Shown piece after piece: positions 35,470-44,465 of a DNA stretch of 64,000 bases. Below the pieces are notes generated by a model. The model was not told where the DNA came from and searched no databases. It saw only the letters and a list, made by a program, of their open reading frames with translations. The stretch spans positions 186,001 through 250,000 of the forward strand of contig JBCBMY010000007.1 in the NCBI GenBank assembly GCA_039822045.1, written 5' to 3'. Each line of letters begins with the position of its first letter. Position 1 is the stretch's first letter. The translations under genes and the position numbers were made by a program. The DNA is from HLUCCA09 sp039822045. Its GTDB lineage: Bacteria > Pseudomonadota > Alphaproteobacteria > Rhodobacterales > Rhodobacteraceae.

Positions 35470-36459
35470 ATGAGCCGGCCGCCTGACGCCGATCCGACCC
35501 TTCGCTTGGGCGACGATGCGGCCGGGATCGCCCGGGCCGCTGCGTGTCTTGCCGCGGGCCGGCTCGTCGCTTTCCCCACGGAAACGGTCTATGGCCTTGG
35601 CGCCGATGCGCGCTCGGGCACGGCCGTTGCGGGCATCTTCGAGGCCAAGGGCCGCCCGCGCTTCAACCCGCTGATCGTCCATGTCGCGGGGCTCGAGGCG
35701 GCGGCGCGGATCGGCCGCCTCGAGGGCGAAGCGCTCCGACTGGCCCAGGCGTTCTGGCCAGGTCCCCTGACGCTTGTCGTGCCGGTCCGACGCGACGCCG
35801 GCCTCAGCGATCTGGTGACGGCGGGCCTTCCGACGGTTGGGCTGCGGGCGCCGGCGGGTGACGTGGCCGGCCGGCTTCTTGCTGCGTTCGACGGCCCGAT
35901 TGCCGCGCCCTCCGCCAACCTGTCGGGCGCGGTCAGCCCAACGACGGCCGCCCACGTGCTCGACGGCCTCGACGGTCGAATCGCGGCCGTGATCGATGGT
36001 GGCCCCTGCAGTGTCGGTATCGAGAGCACGATTGTCGGCTTCGACCCTGCGCCTGTGCTCTTGCGTCCGGGCGGTATTCCCGTCGCGGCCCTCGAGGCGG
36101 CGTTGGGCGCGCCGCTCCTGCGCCGAGCGGACAGCTCCGCAGTAACCGCACCCGGACAGCTCGCCTCCCATTACGCACCAGACAAGCCCGTGCGCCTTGC
36201 GGCCGCCGCCCCTGGCCCGGGCGAGCTATGGCTGGGGTTCGGCCCCTGGTCGGGCGCAGGGCCCGAGCCGCCCGGCCTGTCTCTTTCCCCGTCAGGAGAC
36301 CTGCGCGAGGCGGCCGCGGCTCTGTTCGGCTGCTTGCGCACGCTCGACGCTATGGACGGGCAGGGCATTGCGGTAGCCCCCATCCCCGACACGGGGCTCG
36401 GCGAGGCCATCAACGACAGGCTGGCAAGGGCCGCCGCTCCGCGGAGCTCGTTTGGCTAA
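35470..36459 (+). CDS. Threonylcarbamoyl-AMP synthase (Sua5 type)
   Basis: A 329-residue Sua5-type enzyme making threonylcarbamoyl-AMP for tRNA t6A37. The YrdC core has AFPTETVYGLGADA, KGRPRFNPLIVHV, and AAPSANLSGAVSPTTA followed by IDGGPCSVGIESTIV. After LLRPGGIP the C-terminal Sua5 domain begins with PGQLASHYAP. This distinguishes it from short TsaC proteins. It is divergent from the dehydrogenase with ~170 bp between. The ATG follows TTGGAGATGAGCA. Confidence 0.93.
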   Translation: MSRPPDADPTLRLGDDAAGIARAAACLAAGRLVAFPTETVYGLGADARSGTAVAGIFEAKGRPRFNPLIVHVAGLEAAARIGRLEGEALRLAQAFWPGPLTLVVPVRRDAGLSDLVTAGLPTVGLRAPAGDVAGRLLAAFDGPIAAPSANLSGAVSPTTAAHVLDGLDGRIAAVIDGGPCSVGIESTIVGFDPAPVLLRPGGIPVAALEAALGAPLLRRADSSAVTAPGQLASHYAPDKPVRLAAAAPGPGELWLGFGPWSGAGPEPPGLSLSPSGDLREAAAALFGCLRTLDAMDGQGIAVAPIPDTGLGEAINDRLARAAAPRSSFG

Positions 36460-36553
36460 CGACGCCCTCTAACCGCAGCGCCGAGCGCACCACACCAACT
36501 CTCAATGGCTGCCGATACGCACAACCCTGGCCGTGCGCTTCAGGCGCGTGGCC

Positions 36554-39244
36554 TCAGAAGCGGTCCAGCAGGCGGCGCAGGTAGTCAAGTTCCACCTCCG
36601 GCCGCTCCTGATCGGCCGACCGCCGACGGATCTCGTCCAACAGGTCCCGCGCGCGGCGATAGACATCGTCGCCCTGCAAAAGGTTCTCCTCGGTGCCGAG
36701 TGGCCCGTTATTGCCGCCATCGCGACCAAGCGGGTCGCGCCGGCTGTTCGGGTTCGCCTGGCCAAGCGCATCGCCCTGCTGGCCCTGACCCTGCTGCTGC
36801 TGGGCTAGTGCTTCGCCGAGGTTTCGCATGCCCTCGCGCAGCGCCTCCATGGCCTGGGCTTGCTCGTCGATCGCACCCGGCAGGTCGTTTTCTCGCAACG
36901 CGCCCTCGGCCCGGTCCATCGCATCGCCCGCGCGTCCGAGACTGTCGCGCGCGGCATCGCCTTCGGCTGTGCCTGCGCCCGGCAGATTCTGGGTCTGCCG
37001 GTCCAACTCGCGGCGCAGTTGGCGCTGCCGGTCGGCCAGTTCATCGGCCGACGGCATGCCGCCCTGGCCCTGCTGGCCGCCCTGGCCCGGCTGTTGACCG
37101 CCTTGCTGACCCTGGCCGGGGCCCTGTCCGAACTCCTGGCCCTGGCCGGGCTGCCCGGGCTGCCCGCCCGGCTGCTGCCCCTGACCCTGCTGGCCTTGCT
37201 GCCCCTGTCCGAACTCCTGGCCTTGCTGGCCCTGTTGCCCTTGCTGACCCTGTTGCCCCTCCTGACCGGGATTGAACTGATCCTGCAGATTGCGGAAAGA
37301 TTCGTCGCTCAGCCCCTGCTGCTCGCGCAGCGTCTCGGCCAGTCCCTCCATCGCCTGCTGCCCAGGGCTTTGCTGCCCCTGACCGCCCTGGCCCTGGGTG
37401 ACCTGCATGTTCTCCATCATCTGCCGCAGTTGATCGAGAAGTGCCTGCGCCTCGGCCGTGCGCCCCTCCTCCATCAACTGCTGCAGCCGGTCGAGCATCT
37501 GCTGCAACTGGTCGCCCGTGATCTCCTGGCTGTTCTCCGAGAGCTGCTGCTGATCCTGGTTTGGATCCTGCTGGCGGGCGAGCTGGTTCATGTAGTCCTG
37601 CATCGCATCGCGCAGCTCCTGCATCAGCTGCGCGATCTCCTCATCCGACGCCCCATTGCGGATCGCCTCGCTCAGCCGATCCTGCGCCCGCCGCAGCCGC
37701 TCCATCGCGTCCGACAGGTCGCCCTCCTCGATTTTCAGGGCGATGACCCAAAGTGCCTCGGCAAGTTCGTCGCGCACCTCAGGCGTCAGACCATCCTGCG
37801 CCAGCAGCGCCGATTCCAGACGCATCAGCGCAAACCGCAGCTGCAGATAGGTCGAGCTGTCGCGGAAGATATCGTCGGGCAGGTACGACACGGCCCGGAT
37901 CACCTGCGCCACGCGCGCCCCGTTCTCGCGCGACCAGAGCAGGTCCCGCCGCTGTTCGATCAACGCCGATGCGAGCGGATCGAAAAAGCGCCGCCCCGGC
38001 AGCGATTGCAGCTCCATCGGCTCCGACGCACCCTCATTGCCCATCGCATCCACCGCGGTCAGCGTGAAGGTCACCGGCAGGCCAGACCACGGGTGCTTCG
38101 AGAAATCCTCGATGATGGTCTCGGCAAACGCGGCCCGGTCGCCCGTGATCGGCATAGGCAGGTCGATCTCGAGCGCCTCGCGTGGCTCCGGCGCAACCGT
38201 CAGGCCATGGGCGCGGGCCACGGCATCAAGATCGAGCGCAATCACACCCTGCCCGGACACCACCCCGTAATCGTCTTCCGCGGTGAAGCCCTGGCTCATC
38301 TGGCCGCTCGCCTCACGCCGCATGATCCCCTCAAACGCGATCTTGGGCGCACTATCTGGGATGATCGCGACATCCCATGCGCGCCCTCCTTCACCGGTGA
38401 TCGAGATGCGGCCATCCTGGCGGACATCGAAGCCCTGCGCGGCCGCCGTGGCCGGTTCGATTTCCTCGCCGGCCCGCGCCGAGACGGTCTCGTCTACGGT
38501 CAGGGATCCAACCTCGCCGTAAAGACGCAACGACACGCGGCTTCCCTGCGGCACCTGCAGGCTGTCGCCAGCGATGTCGTTCAGATAAAGGCTCGGCTTT
38601 CCGGTATGGAGCGGCGGCTCAACCCAGCCTTCCCAAGCCGGGCCGGCGGCCAACGCGGCGCCCGCGCCGGGCCCCGAGAGGTCGGTCACAGTCGCAGCGC
38701 GCCAGATCGAGCCGAAGAGCAGCGCGACAACGAACGCCGTCAACGCCACATAGCGCAGCGCATAGGGGTCGCGGCCAGCCAGCCGAAGGTCCGGCGCAAC
38801 CGGTCCGGCCGAGGCGGCGCGGTCTGCCATCCGTCGGATATGGGCGGACCAGACGGCGACCGAAGCGTCGTCCGACCCGCCAATGGCCTGGGTGTCGGCA
38901 AGGGCCTGGAGCGGCCGCCCGGGCAGCGTCGCGTCCAGCCGGGCCACCGCCTCGTCTCGCGTCGGCCATCCGAACGCGGCAATCCCGCGATATGTGAACC
39001 AGAGCACAGCCATCACGGCCAGAACGCCTGCGGCCCAGACCGCTTCCACCGGTCCGGTTTCGTGCAGTCCCAGAAACAACGCCGCCGCCGTTGCAATCAG
39101 TACCGACCAGAGGGGCCAGAACGCCCGGCACAGCCGCTCTGCGGCCATACCAAGCCGGGTCAGCCGCAACGGGCGAATGAGCCGCTTCATCGCAACGTTT
39201 CTTTGGTCGTCGGGGCGGGGGTCTTGCCGAAGGTTGGCCGTCAT
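36554..39244 (-). CDS. TIGR02302/DUF4175-type membrane protein with Q-rich region
   Basis: An 896-residue conserved alphaproteobacterial protein of unknown function. It has hydrophobic segments near residues 45-65, 70-87 and 170-185, then a large periplasmic/extracytoplasmic-looking region and a long coiled-coil/low-complexity C-terminal third. The Gln/Gly-rich repeats (GQQGQQGQ) lie between about 37,050 and 37,400. It closely follows lysA in this window (76 bp), as in many Rhodobacterales. Cell-envelope involvement is likely but unproven. The antisense frames over it are shadows of its repetitive composition. Confidence 0.88.
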   Translation of the reverse strand: MTANLRQDPRPDDQRNVAMKRLIRPLRLTRLGMAAERLCRAFWPLWSVLIATAAALFLGLHETGPVEAVWAAGVLAVMAVLWFTYRGIAAFGWPTRDEAVARLDATLPGRPLQALADTQAIGGSDDASVAVWSAHIRRMADRAASAGPVAPDLRLAGRDPYALRYVALTAFVVALLFGSIWRAATVTDLSGPGAGAALAAGPAWEGWVEPPLHTGKPSLYLNDIAGDSLQVPQGSRVSLRLYGEVGSLTVDETVSARAGEEIEPATAAAQGFDVRQDGRISITGEGGRAWDVAIIPDSAPKIAFEGIMRREASGQMSQGFTAEDDYGVVSGQGVIALDLDAVARAHGLTVAPEPREALEIDLPMPITGDRAAFAETIIEDFSKHPWSGLPVTFTLTAVDAMGNEGASEPMELQSLPGRRFFDPLASALIEQRRDLLWSRENGARVAQVIRAVSYLPDDIFRDSSTYLQLRFALMRLESALLAQDGLTPEVRDELAEALWVIALKIEEGDLSDAMERLRRAQDRLSEAIRNGASDEEIAQLMQELRDAMQDYMNQLARQQDPNQDQQQLSENSQEITGDQLQQMLDRLQQLMEEGRTAEAQALLDQLRQMMENMQVTQGQGGQGQQSPGQQAMEGLAETLREQQGLSDESFRNLQDQFNPGQEGQQGQQGQQGQQGQEFGQGQQGQQGQGQQPGGQPGQPGQGQEFGQGPGQGQQGGQQPGQGGQQGQGGMPSADELADRQRQLRRELDRQTQNLPGAGTAEGDAARDSLGRAGDAMDRAEGALRENDLPGAIDEQAQAMEALREGMRNLGEALAQQQQGQGQQGDALGQANPNSRRDPLGRDGGNNGPLGTEENLLQGDDVYRRARDLLDEIRRRSADQERPEVELDYLRRLLDRF
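37060..37280 (-). repeat. GQQ low-complexity coding repeats
   Basis: Short tandem units encoding Gly-Gln-Gln, with scattered Pro and Glu-Phe, inside the TIGR02302-type gene. They make the antisense strand appear as Leu-rich reading frames. Confidence 0.8.
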
Positions 39245-39320
39245 GTCGCTCCCTTGAACGCCCGGGCCGGGCGCGTTGGTGTCAGGCGCTCGCGCGCCCA
39301 GGGGTCACCGGTTGCGCGCC

Positions 39321-40607
39321 TCACCCGTCGGGCGCGGGCACGGCCAGCCACTCCGGGATGTTATCGCGCGCGAGCATTTCGTCAAAGCTGGGCCGTCTGC
39401 GAATGACGGCGAATTGATGCTGATCCACCAGGACCTCGGGCACCAGCGGACGCGAGTTGTATTCCGAAGACATGACCGCACCGTAAGCACCCGCAGAGCG
39501 GAACGCCACAAGATCGCCCGCCGAAAGAACGGGAAGGGGCCGCGCCTTGGTAAAGGTGTCGCCCGTTTCGCAAACCGGCCCGACAACGTCATAGGGAAGC
39601 CGCTCGCTCCCTGGGGCGGGTTCGATCAGCGGTTCGATATCGTGATAGGCGCCATACATCGCGGGCCGGATCAAATCGTTCATGGCGGCGTCGAGGATCA
39701 GAAACCGCCGGTCCTCCCCCTCCTTCACATAGAGCACCTTCGACACGAGAACGCCGGCATTGCCGGCAATAAGGCGCCCGGGTTCGATCTCGATCTCGCA
39801 TCCAAGGTCCCCCACGGTTCTGCGGATAAGATCGCCGTAGTCCGACGGCAGGGGCGGCGCCTCGTTCGACCGCGCATAGGGTATCCCAAGGCCGCCGCCG
39901 AGGTCGAGCCGCCGAATATCATGCCCATCCGCCCGCAGCGTCCGGGTCAGCTCCGCGACCTTGAGATATGCTGCCTCGAACGGCTCCAGATTGGTCAGCT
40001 GGCTGCCGATATGCACGTCAACGCCGATCACATCGAGCGCCGGAAGCCGTGCAGCCTCGGCATAGATTTCGTGGGCCCGCCCGATCGGCACGCCGAACTT
40101 GTCCTCCTTGCGGCCGGTTGAGATCTTTTCGTGCGTCCCGGCGTCGACATCGGGGTTGACGCGCAGAGCGATGGGCGCGCTCAGGCCCATCGACGACGCG
40201 ACCTCCGACAGAGCCCGCAATTCCGGCTCGCTCTCGACATTGATCTGGCGGACACCGCCCGCGAGCGCCTGCTGCATCTCGGCGCGGGTTTTTCCGACGC
40301 CCGAGAACACGATCCGGTTGCCCGGAACCCCGGCCGCCCGCGCCCGCACATACTCCCCACCGGACACCACATCCATCCCGGCCCCGGCCCGGGCCAATGT
40401 TGCGATGACGGCGAGGTTCGAATTTGCCTTCATGGCATAGCAGACAAGGTGCGGGCCCCAGTCGAGCGCCTCGTCGAACAGCCTGAAGTGGCGCAGCAAG
40501 GTGGCGGTGGAATAGCAATAGAATGGCGTCCCGACCTCTGCCGCAATCTCCGCCAGATCCACTCCCTCCGCGGCCAACCGTCCAGCGTGATACAGGAAAT
40601 GATCCAT
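39321..40607 (-). CDS. lysA: Diaminopimelate decarboxylase
   Basis: A 428-residue PLP enzyme for the last step of lysine synthesis. The PLP lysine is in CYAMKANSNLAV, with the glycine-rich phosphate site in RRLDLGGGLGIPY and EPGRLIAGNAG, the cysteine motif GPVCETGDTF and SAGAYG near the C-terminus. It starts at MDHFLYHAG, and 3 bp separate it from the DUF2834 gene upstream on the same strand. Confidence 0.96.
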   Translation of the reverse strand: MDHFLYHAGRLAAEGVDLAEIAAEVGTPFYCYSTATLLRHFRLFDEALDWGPHLVCYAMKANSNLAVIATLARAGAGMDVVSGGEYVRARAAGVPGNRIVFSGVGKTRAEMQQALAGGVRQINVESEPELRALSEVASSMGLSAPIALRVNPDVDAGTHEKISTGRKEDKFGVPIGRAHEIYAEAARLPALDVIGVDVHIGSQLTNLEPFEAAYLKVAELTRTLRADGHDIRRLDLGGGLGIPYARSNEAPPLPSDYGDLIRRTVGDLGCEIEIEPGRLIAGNAGVLVSKVLYVKEGEDRRFLILDAAMNDLIRPAMYGAYHDIEPLIEPAPGSERLPYDVVGPVCETGDTFTKARPLPVLSAGDLVAFRSAGAYGAVMSSEYNSRPLVPEVLVDQHQFAVIRRRPSFDEMLARDNIPEWLAVPAPDG

Positions 40608-40610
40608 GGC

Positions 40611-40928
40611 CTAGCCCTCAGCCCTGGCACGAAGCCGCAGGTACAGCGCCAGCGGCAGGCCGCAACTCACGCCGATACAAAAGGTTGCCGGAACCGCAAG
40701 CAGCATCAGCCAGTCTCTCCGCTCAACAGCCTCTGCAATCACCCAGACCGTCAGGGCAACGGCCGCTATCGTCAGATCCCAGACCAGACCCGTCGTTGAT
40801 GCATTGACATACCAAGCGTCGATGAGGCCCGACAGGCCGCCTCCCGTCTGCCGCATATGGCTGACGAACCAGTACATCGGATGCACGGCGCCCCACAGGG
40901 CAAGGGCAAGATAGGTGTATCGCAGCAT
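40611..40928 (-). CDS. DUF2834 family membrane protein
   Basis: A 105-residue protein with three hydrophobic helices and the conserved WYVNASTTGLVWDLTIAA segment of DUF2834. I start at MLRYTYLAL; the extension to 40985 would add only Arg-rich sequence. It is directly upstream of lysA. In many relatives argH sits in this position. The function is unknown. Confidence 0.8.
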   Translation of the reverse strand: MLRYTYLALALWGAVHPMYWFVSHMRQTGGGLSGLIDAWYVNASTTGLVWDLTIAAVALTVWVIAEAVERRDWLMLLAVPATFCIGVSCGLPLALYLRLRARAEG

Positions 40929-40995
40929 TAACTGCTCCCGCTCGATGGTCAGCGGGCAGCTATCGCGTGCGCGCCCCGTTTCCAACCCGCGCGCC

Positions 40996-41046
40996 GCAAA
41001 TTCCTTCGCGAAGGAATTTGCAAATCTCTTGACTCAAGAGATTTGC
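40996..41046. repeat. Twin perfect palindromes
   Basis: Two adjacent perfect palindromes share a GC: 40996-41021 (26 bp, half-site GCAAATTCCTTCG) and 41020-41046 (27 bp, half-site GCAAATCTCTTGA with a single central C). They lie 5 bp past the stop of the lytic transglycosylase gene, so they could fold as a double hairpin terminator or be a mobile intergenic palindrome. Confidence 0.85.
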
Positions 41047-41051
41047 CCGGC

Positions 41052-42224
41052 TCAGAGGCGGTTGAGAAGGTCCGGTGTCGGCCAGGCATCCGCCGGCAGG
41101 CCCAGCCGCCTTTGCTCGACGCGCACCGCGGCCCGGGTTTTGGCGCCAAGGATCCCGTCGATCCCGCCAACGTCGTATCCCCGATCGCGGAGTTTCGTCT
41201 GCAGTCGCACCATGTCTTGTCCGCTCAGCCCGGCATCCGGAGCGCCGGCGCGGTAGATCGGTGCGCCTTCCAGACGGGTCGCGAAGTATGCCGCGGTCAT
41301 CACGTAAACAAAGCTCTGGTTCCACTCGAAATAGACGTCGAAGTTCGGATAGGCTAGGAACGCGGGGCCCTTACGGCCCTGTGGCAGGATCACCCGCGCC
41401 GGCAGGTCGCCGGGTCCAAGGTCCCCCGCGCGGGCCTCAACGCCCAGAGCCGCCCAGTCCGAAACGCTGCGCTCCGTATCGAGCCCCGTTTCGTGCCACG
41501 GGAAGTCCTGTGGCAGCACGACCTCGTGCAACCAGGGCTCACCGGCCCGCCAGCCAAAGCCCTGCAGCATGTTCGCCCCCGACAAGAGCGCATCTGCCGG
41601 CGAGGTCTTGAGGTAGACATGCCCGTCGCCGTCGCCGTCGACGCCATAGTCCAGGATGTCCGACGGCAGCATCTGAACCATCCCGATTTCTCCGGCCCAG
41701 GCGCCTGTCGTGCTGTCGGGGTTGAGATCACCCCGCCGATAGAGCTCAAGTGCCGAGAAGACCTGCGGTCGAAAGAGGTCTGGGCGCCGGCAATCATGGG
41801 CAAGCGTCATCAACGCGTTCACCGTGTTGAAGTCGCCCTGAACGGCGCCGAAATCCGTCTCAAACGCCCAGAACGCCAACAGAACGCCGCGCGGGATGCC
41901 GAACTCGCGCTCGATCCGGTCGAACACGGTGTCGTGGCGCGCGCCGTTTCGTTGTCCGTTTTCGATCCGCGCGGAACTGATCAGCCGTCGTGAGAAGTCG
42001 ATGAACGGAAGCTGAAACACACCCTGCGCCCGGTCTGCGCGCAACACCTCGGGATCCTGCCGCACGCCGTCGAAGAAACTGGACACCAGCTGGCGGTCAA
42101 ACCCCTGCGCCACCGCCTCGCTGGCCATTGCGGCGCGAAACTGTCCAAAATCTGCCCCGCACGGCACGGAGGCCACTGCCGGCTGGCTCAGGCCAAGGCA
42201 CAGAATCACAAGCGGCAAGCGCAT
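41052..42224 (-). CDS. Lytic murein transglycosylase (MltB-like) with peptidoglycan-binding domain
   Basis: A 390-residue exported enzyme. The signal peptide is MRLPLVILCLGLSQPAVAS; an upstream ATG would place ten polar residues before it, so I prefer this start. The SLT domain has the catalytic Glu in LLAFWAFETDFG and the GEIGMVQMLPSDIL motif. A C-terminal peptidoglycan-binding domain follows (QTKLRDRGYDVGGIDGILG, ending DLLNRL). It cleaves glycan strands in the periplasm. Confidence 0.92.
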   Translation of the reverse strand: MRLPLVILCLGLSQPAVASVPCGADFGQFRAAMASEAVAQGFDRQLVSSFFDGVRQDPEVLRADRAQGVFQLPFIDFSRRLISSARIENGQRNGARHDTVFDRIEREFGIPRGVLLAFWAFETDFGAVQGDFNTVNALMTLAHDCRRPDLFRPQVFSALELYRRGDLNPDSTTGAWAGEIGMVQMLPSDILDYGVDGDGDGHVYLKTSPADALLSGANMLQGFGWRAGEPWLHEVVLPQDFPWHETGLDTERSVSDWAALGVEARAGDLGPGDLPARVILPQGRKGPAFLAYPNFDVYFEWNQSFVYVMTAAYFATRLEGAPIYRAGAPDAGLSGQDMVRLQTKLRDRGYDVGGIDGILGAKTRAAVRVEQRRLGLPADAWPTPDLLNRL

Positions 42225-42439
42225 CGCGTCAACACTCCGTTCAGATTGTGGCACGCGCCCCTACCGGATTGTGGAAGGCGCGACAAGTTGGTCCAATTCA
42301 CAGGGATGTGCAGTGTTTTCAGGCGAATTCCCGCCGACCGTTAACCAACCCGGCAGTTGCGTTAAGACTCCGGTAATAGTTTTGGCGCCTACTTGGCACG
42401 TGGGGCTGTGGTGTCGTGAGAATGCGGCACGGAGGCAAA

Positions 42440-42808
42440 ATGAAGATACTCATCGTGGAGAGCAACCGTGATCTTGGGAGGCTGTGGAAGCGGCACCTGG
42501 ATCGTTCGGGACACTCGGTCACTCTGGCACAAAGCCAGCCTGAGGCCATTGCGTATCTGCAGGCCGACGAAGTGCACGTGATCATTTTGAATGTCGTGTT
42601 GCCCGGCGAGAGTTCGCTCGCCGTGTCCGATTTTGCCAGCTACCGGTGGCCAGACGCTCGCGTCGTCTTTGTTACCGGCTCCAGTTTCTTCTCCGACGGT
42701 TCGATCTTTCAGCACGCATCGAATGCGTGCGCGTTTCTTCCGGCCGCGACCGAGCCCGAGGATCTGGCCAGCATGGTCGACCATTTCGGCGCAGCAGTGG
42801 CGCACTGA
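42440..42808 (+). CDS. Atypical response-regulator receiver (no phospho-Asp)
   Basis: A 122-residue stand-alone receiver fold starting MKILIVESNRDLGRLW. The phosphorylated Asp position is Asn51 (VIILNVVLPGES), the acidic pair is reduced to Glu7-Ser8, and the switch Lys is missing (FLPAATEP); Thr79 in FVTGSS is kept. It should therefore not be phosphorylated and may act through protein-protein contact. GGAGG lies 4 bp before the ATG. It is monocistronic, without a nearby kinase. Confidence 0.8.
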   Translation: MKILIVESNRDLGRLWKRHLDRSGHSVTLAQSQPEAIAYLQADEVHVIILNVVLPGESSLAVSDFASYRWPDARVVFVTGSSFFSDGSIFQHASNACAFLPAATEPEDLASMVDHFGAAVAH

Positions 42809-42874
42809 CCGCCACGCGGCCGCTCTGAGCCACTGCATGCGATGCGCCGACGAGGAAACGGCACGCGTGCAAGC

Positions 42875-43861
42875 TTAGGCGGCGAGCCGCCCACGATCAT
42901 GGGGCGCCATCCAATCGATCCGAGGCCCGATGGGCACGATCCGGTGCGGATTGATGCTGTCGTGGCTATAGTGGTAATGCCTTGTAATGTGGTCGAAATT
43001 CACCGTCTCGGCCACGCCCGGCACCTGGTAGAGCTCACGTGTGTAGGCAAAGATGTTCGGGTAATCGACGACCCGAGCGCGGTTGCACTTGAAGTGGCCG
43101 TGATAGACCGGGTCGAACCGCAACAGCGTCGGCAGCACGCGCCAATCCGCCTCCGTGACGCGTGCTCCCGCAAGGTAGCGGTTCGTGCTCAGCCGCTCCT
43201 CCATCCACTCCAGTGTCTCGAACACCTCGTTGACCGCGCCATCATAGGCCGACTGCGTGGTCGCAAACCCGGACCGATACACACCGTTGTTTAGCCCTGG
43301 ATAGGTGCGTGCGTTGATGGCATCGATCTCGGCGCGCAGCGGCTCGGGGTAGAAATCTTGCTGATCGCCGGTGAGCCCGTTGAACGCGGTGTTGAACATG
43401 CGGATGATCTCGGCACTTTCGTTCGACACGATTGTGTCGCGCGCCTTGTCCCACAGGATCGGCACCGTAACGCGACCGCTCATGTCGGGCTTGGCGCGCA
43501 GATAGACATCGCGAAGGAAGGGCAGCCCGAAGAGGGTATCGCCCGTCGCACCGGGATAGTCGTCGGCCAGCGTCCAGCCGTCCGACAGCATGTCGGGATG
43601 CACCACCGATACCCCGATATGCGGCGTAAGGCCCTTCAGCGCGCGATAGATCAGCGTCCGGTGCGCCCAGGGGCAGGCATAGGAGACATAGAGGTGATAG
43701 CGCCCGCTCTCGGCGGCGAACCCGCCCTCGCCGGACGGCCCCGCCGACCCGTCCGCCGTCACCCAGTTGCGAAAGCTCGCCTCGGTCCGCTTGAATTCGC
43801 CGTCGGTCGACTTCGTGTCGTACCAGACATCGTGCCACGTGCCGTCGATGAGTTTGCCCAT
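42875..43861 (-). CDS. Glutathione S-transferase family, glutathionyl-hydroquinone reductase type
   Basis: A 328-residue omega/Xi-class GST. It has the catalytic motif YACPWAHRT (Cys-Pro-Trp) near residue 62, PILWDKARDTIVSNESAEIIRM in the thioredoxin fold and the C-terminal RFDPVYHGHFKCN and PNIFAYTRELYQ typical of YqjG/PcpF enzymes that reduce glutathionyl-hydroquinones. The start is at MGKLIDGTWHD; the frame is open upstream through non-family sequence. Confidence 0.9.
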   Translation of the reverse strand: MGKLIDGTWHDVWYDTKSTDGEFKRTEASFRNWVTADGSAGPSGEGGFAAESGRYHLYVSYACPWAHRTLIYRALKGLTPHIGVSVVHPDMLSDGWTLADDYPGATGDTLFGLPFLRDVYLRAKPDMSGRVTVPILWDKARDTIVSNESAEIIRMFNTAFNGLTGDQQDFYPEPLRAEIDAINARTYPGLNNGVYRSGFATTQSAYDGAVNEVFETLEWMEERLSTNRYLAGARVTEADWRVLPTLLRFDPVYHGHFKCNRARVVDYPNIFAYTRELYQVPGVAETVNFDHITRHYHYSHDSINPHRIVPIGPRIDWMAPHDRGRLAA

Positions 43862-44084
43862 ACCGATCTCCTCTGCGCTGCGATAGAGATACGGCGCCAA
43901 GCGGCCACGTAAACCACGCCCCGCGCGCGCCTGCCCTGCACCGGCGCACACGCCACGAGCGCTCCGGCCGGTCCCAACGCGAGGAATCGTCCGTGCCGGG
44001 ATGGTTCACGGGCGCAGAGCGCTTGACTCGTCGTAAACCTGTAGCGTTTGCTACGTATTAGGCGCTTTGGGAAGGAGCTGCCCC

Positions 44085-44447
44085 ATGTCCGAGTATCTGC
44101 CACGCGAGGTTCGCGACGGCCTCCAAGAGGCACGCCTTGCGCGCAAGTTGTCCAAAAGTCGCGTCCGGGTGCGCTCCGGTGCCGGAGAGTTTCGTGTCTT
44201 GCGCCACTGGGCCGACGGGTTCGCCGTTGCGGTGGCCGATGCGCCCCGGCTGCGGGGCCGGGTCGACCTCTATGACGGCACGCGCCATCTCTGCCAGGCA
44301 TTGATCGTGACCGCGCGCGAGGAAGCGGGCGAGCAGGTCTACGAGTTCAAGTACACGACGCCCGTGGCCGACGGTCCGCCAAGTCCCGACCACGCCAAAG
44401 AGCCTGACGCACCCGTCGCCCTCATACCGAAGGTGGTCACGACCTGA
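44085..44447 (+). CDS. Conserved hypothetical protein (120 aa)
   Basis: A 120-residue basic, beta-rich protein (SKSRVRVRSGAGEFRVLRHW, then VDLYDGTRHLCQALI and VYEFKYTTP). It has no signal peptide. A good AAGGAG lies 9 bp before the ATG, supporting expression. It is divergent from the GST. I do not recognise a catalytic motif. The domain size and strand pattern could suit a small PilZ-like or beta-barrel fold, unproven. Confidence 0.7.
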   Translation: MSEYLPREVRDGLQEARLARKLSKSRVRVRSGAGEFRVLRHWADGFAVAVADAPRLRGRVDLYDGTRHLCQALIVTAREEAGEQVYEFKYTTPVADGPPSPDHAKEPDAPVALIPKVVTT

Positions 44448-44465
44448 CCCAGGCGCCCGAGCGGC

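Noticed and set aside
36860..39406. 848-residue plus-strand frame rich in Leu
   Set aside because: Antisense of the TIGR02302-type gene; the Leu-rich pattern comes from GQQ coding repeats on the other strand.
40996..41046. CRISPR-like repeats at the twin palindromes
   Set aside because: Only two unlike units with no spacers; they are palindromes, not a CRISPR array.
42380..42430. Sigma-54-like TGGCACG box before the pseudo-receiver
   Set aside because: The GG to GC spacing is 8, not 10, so it does not fit a -24/-12 promoter.
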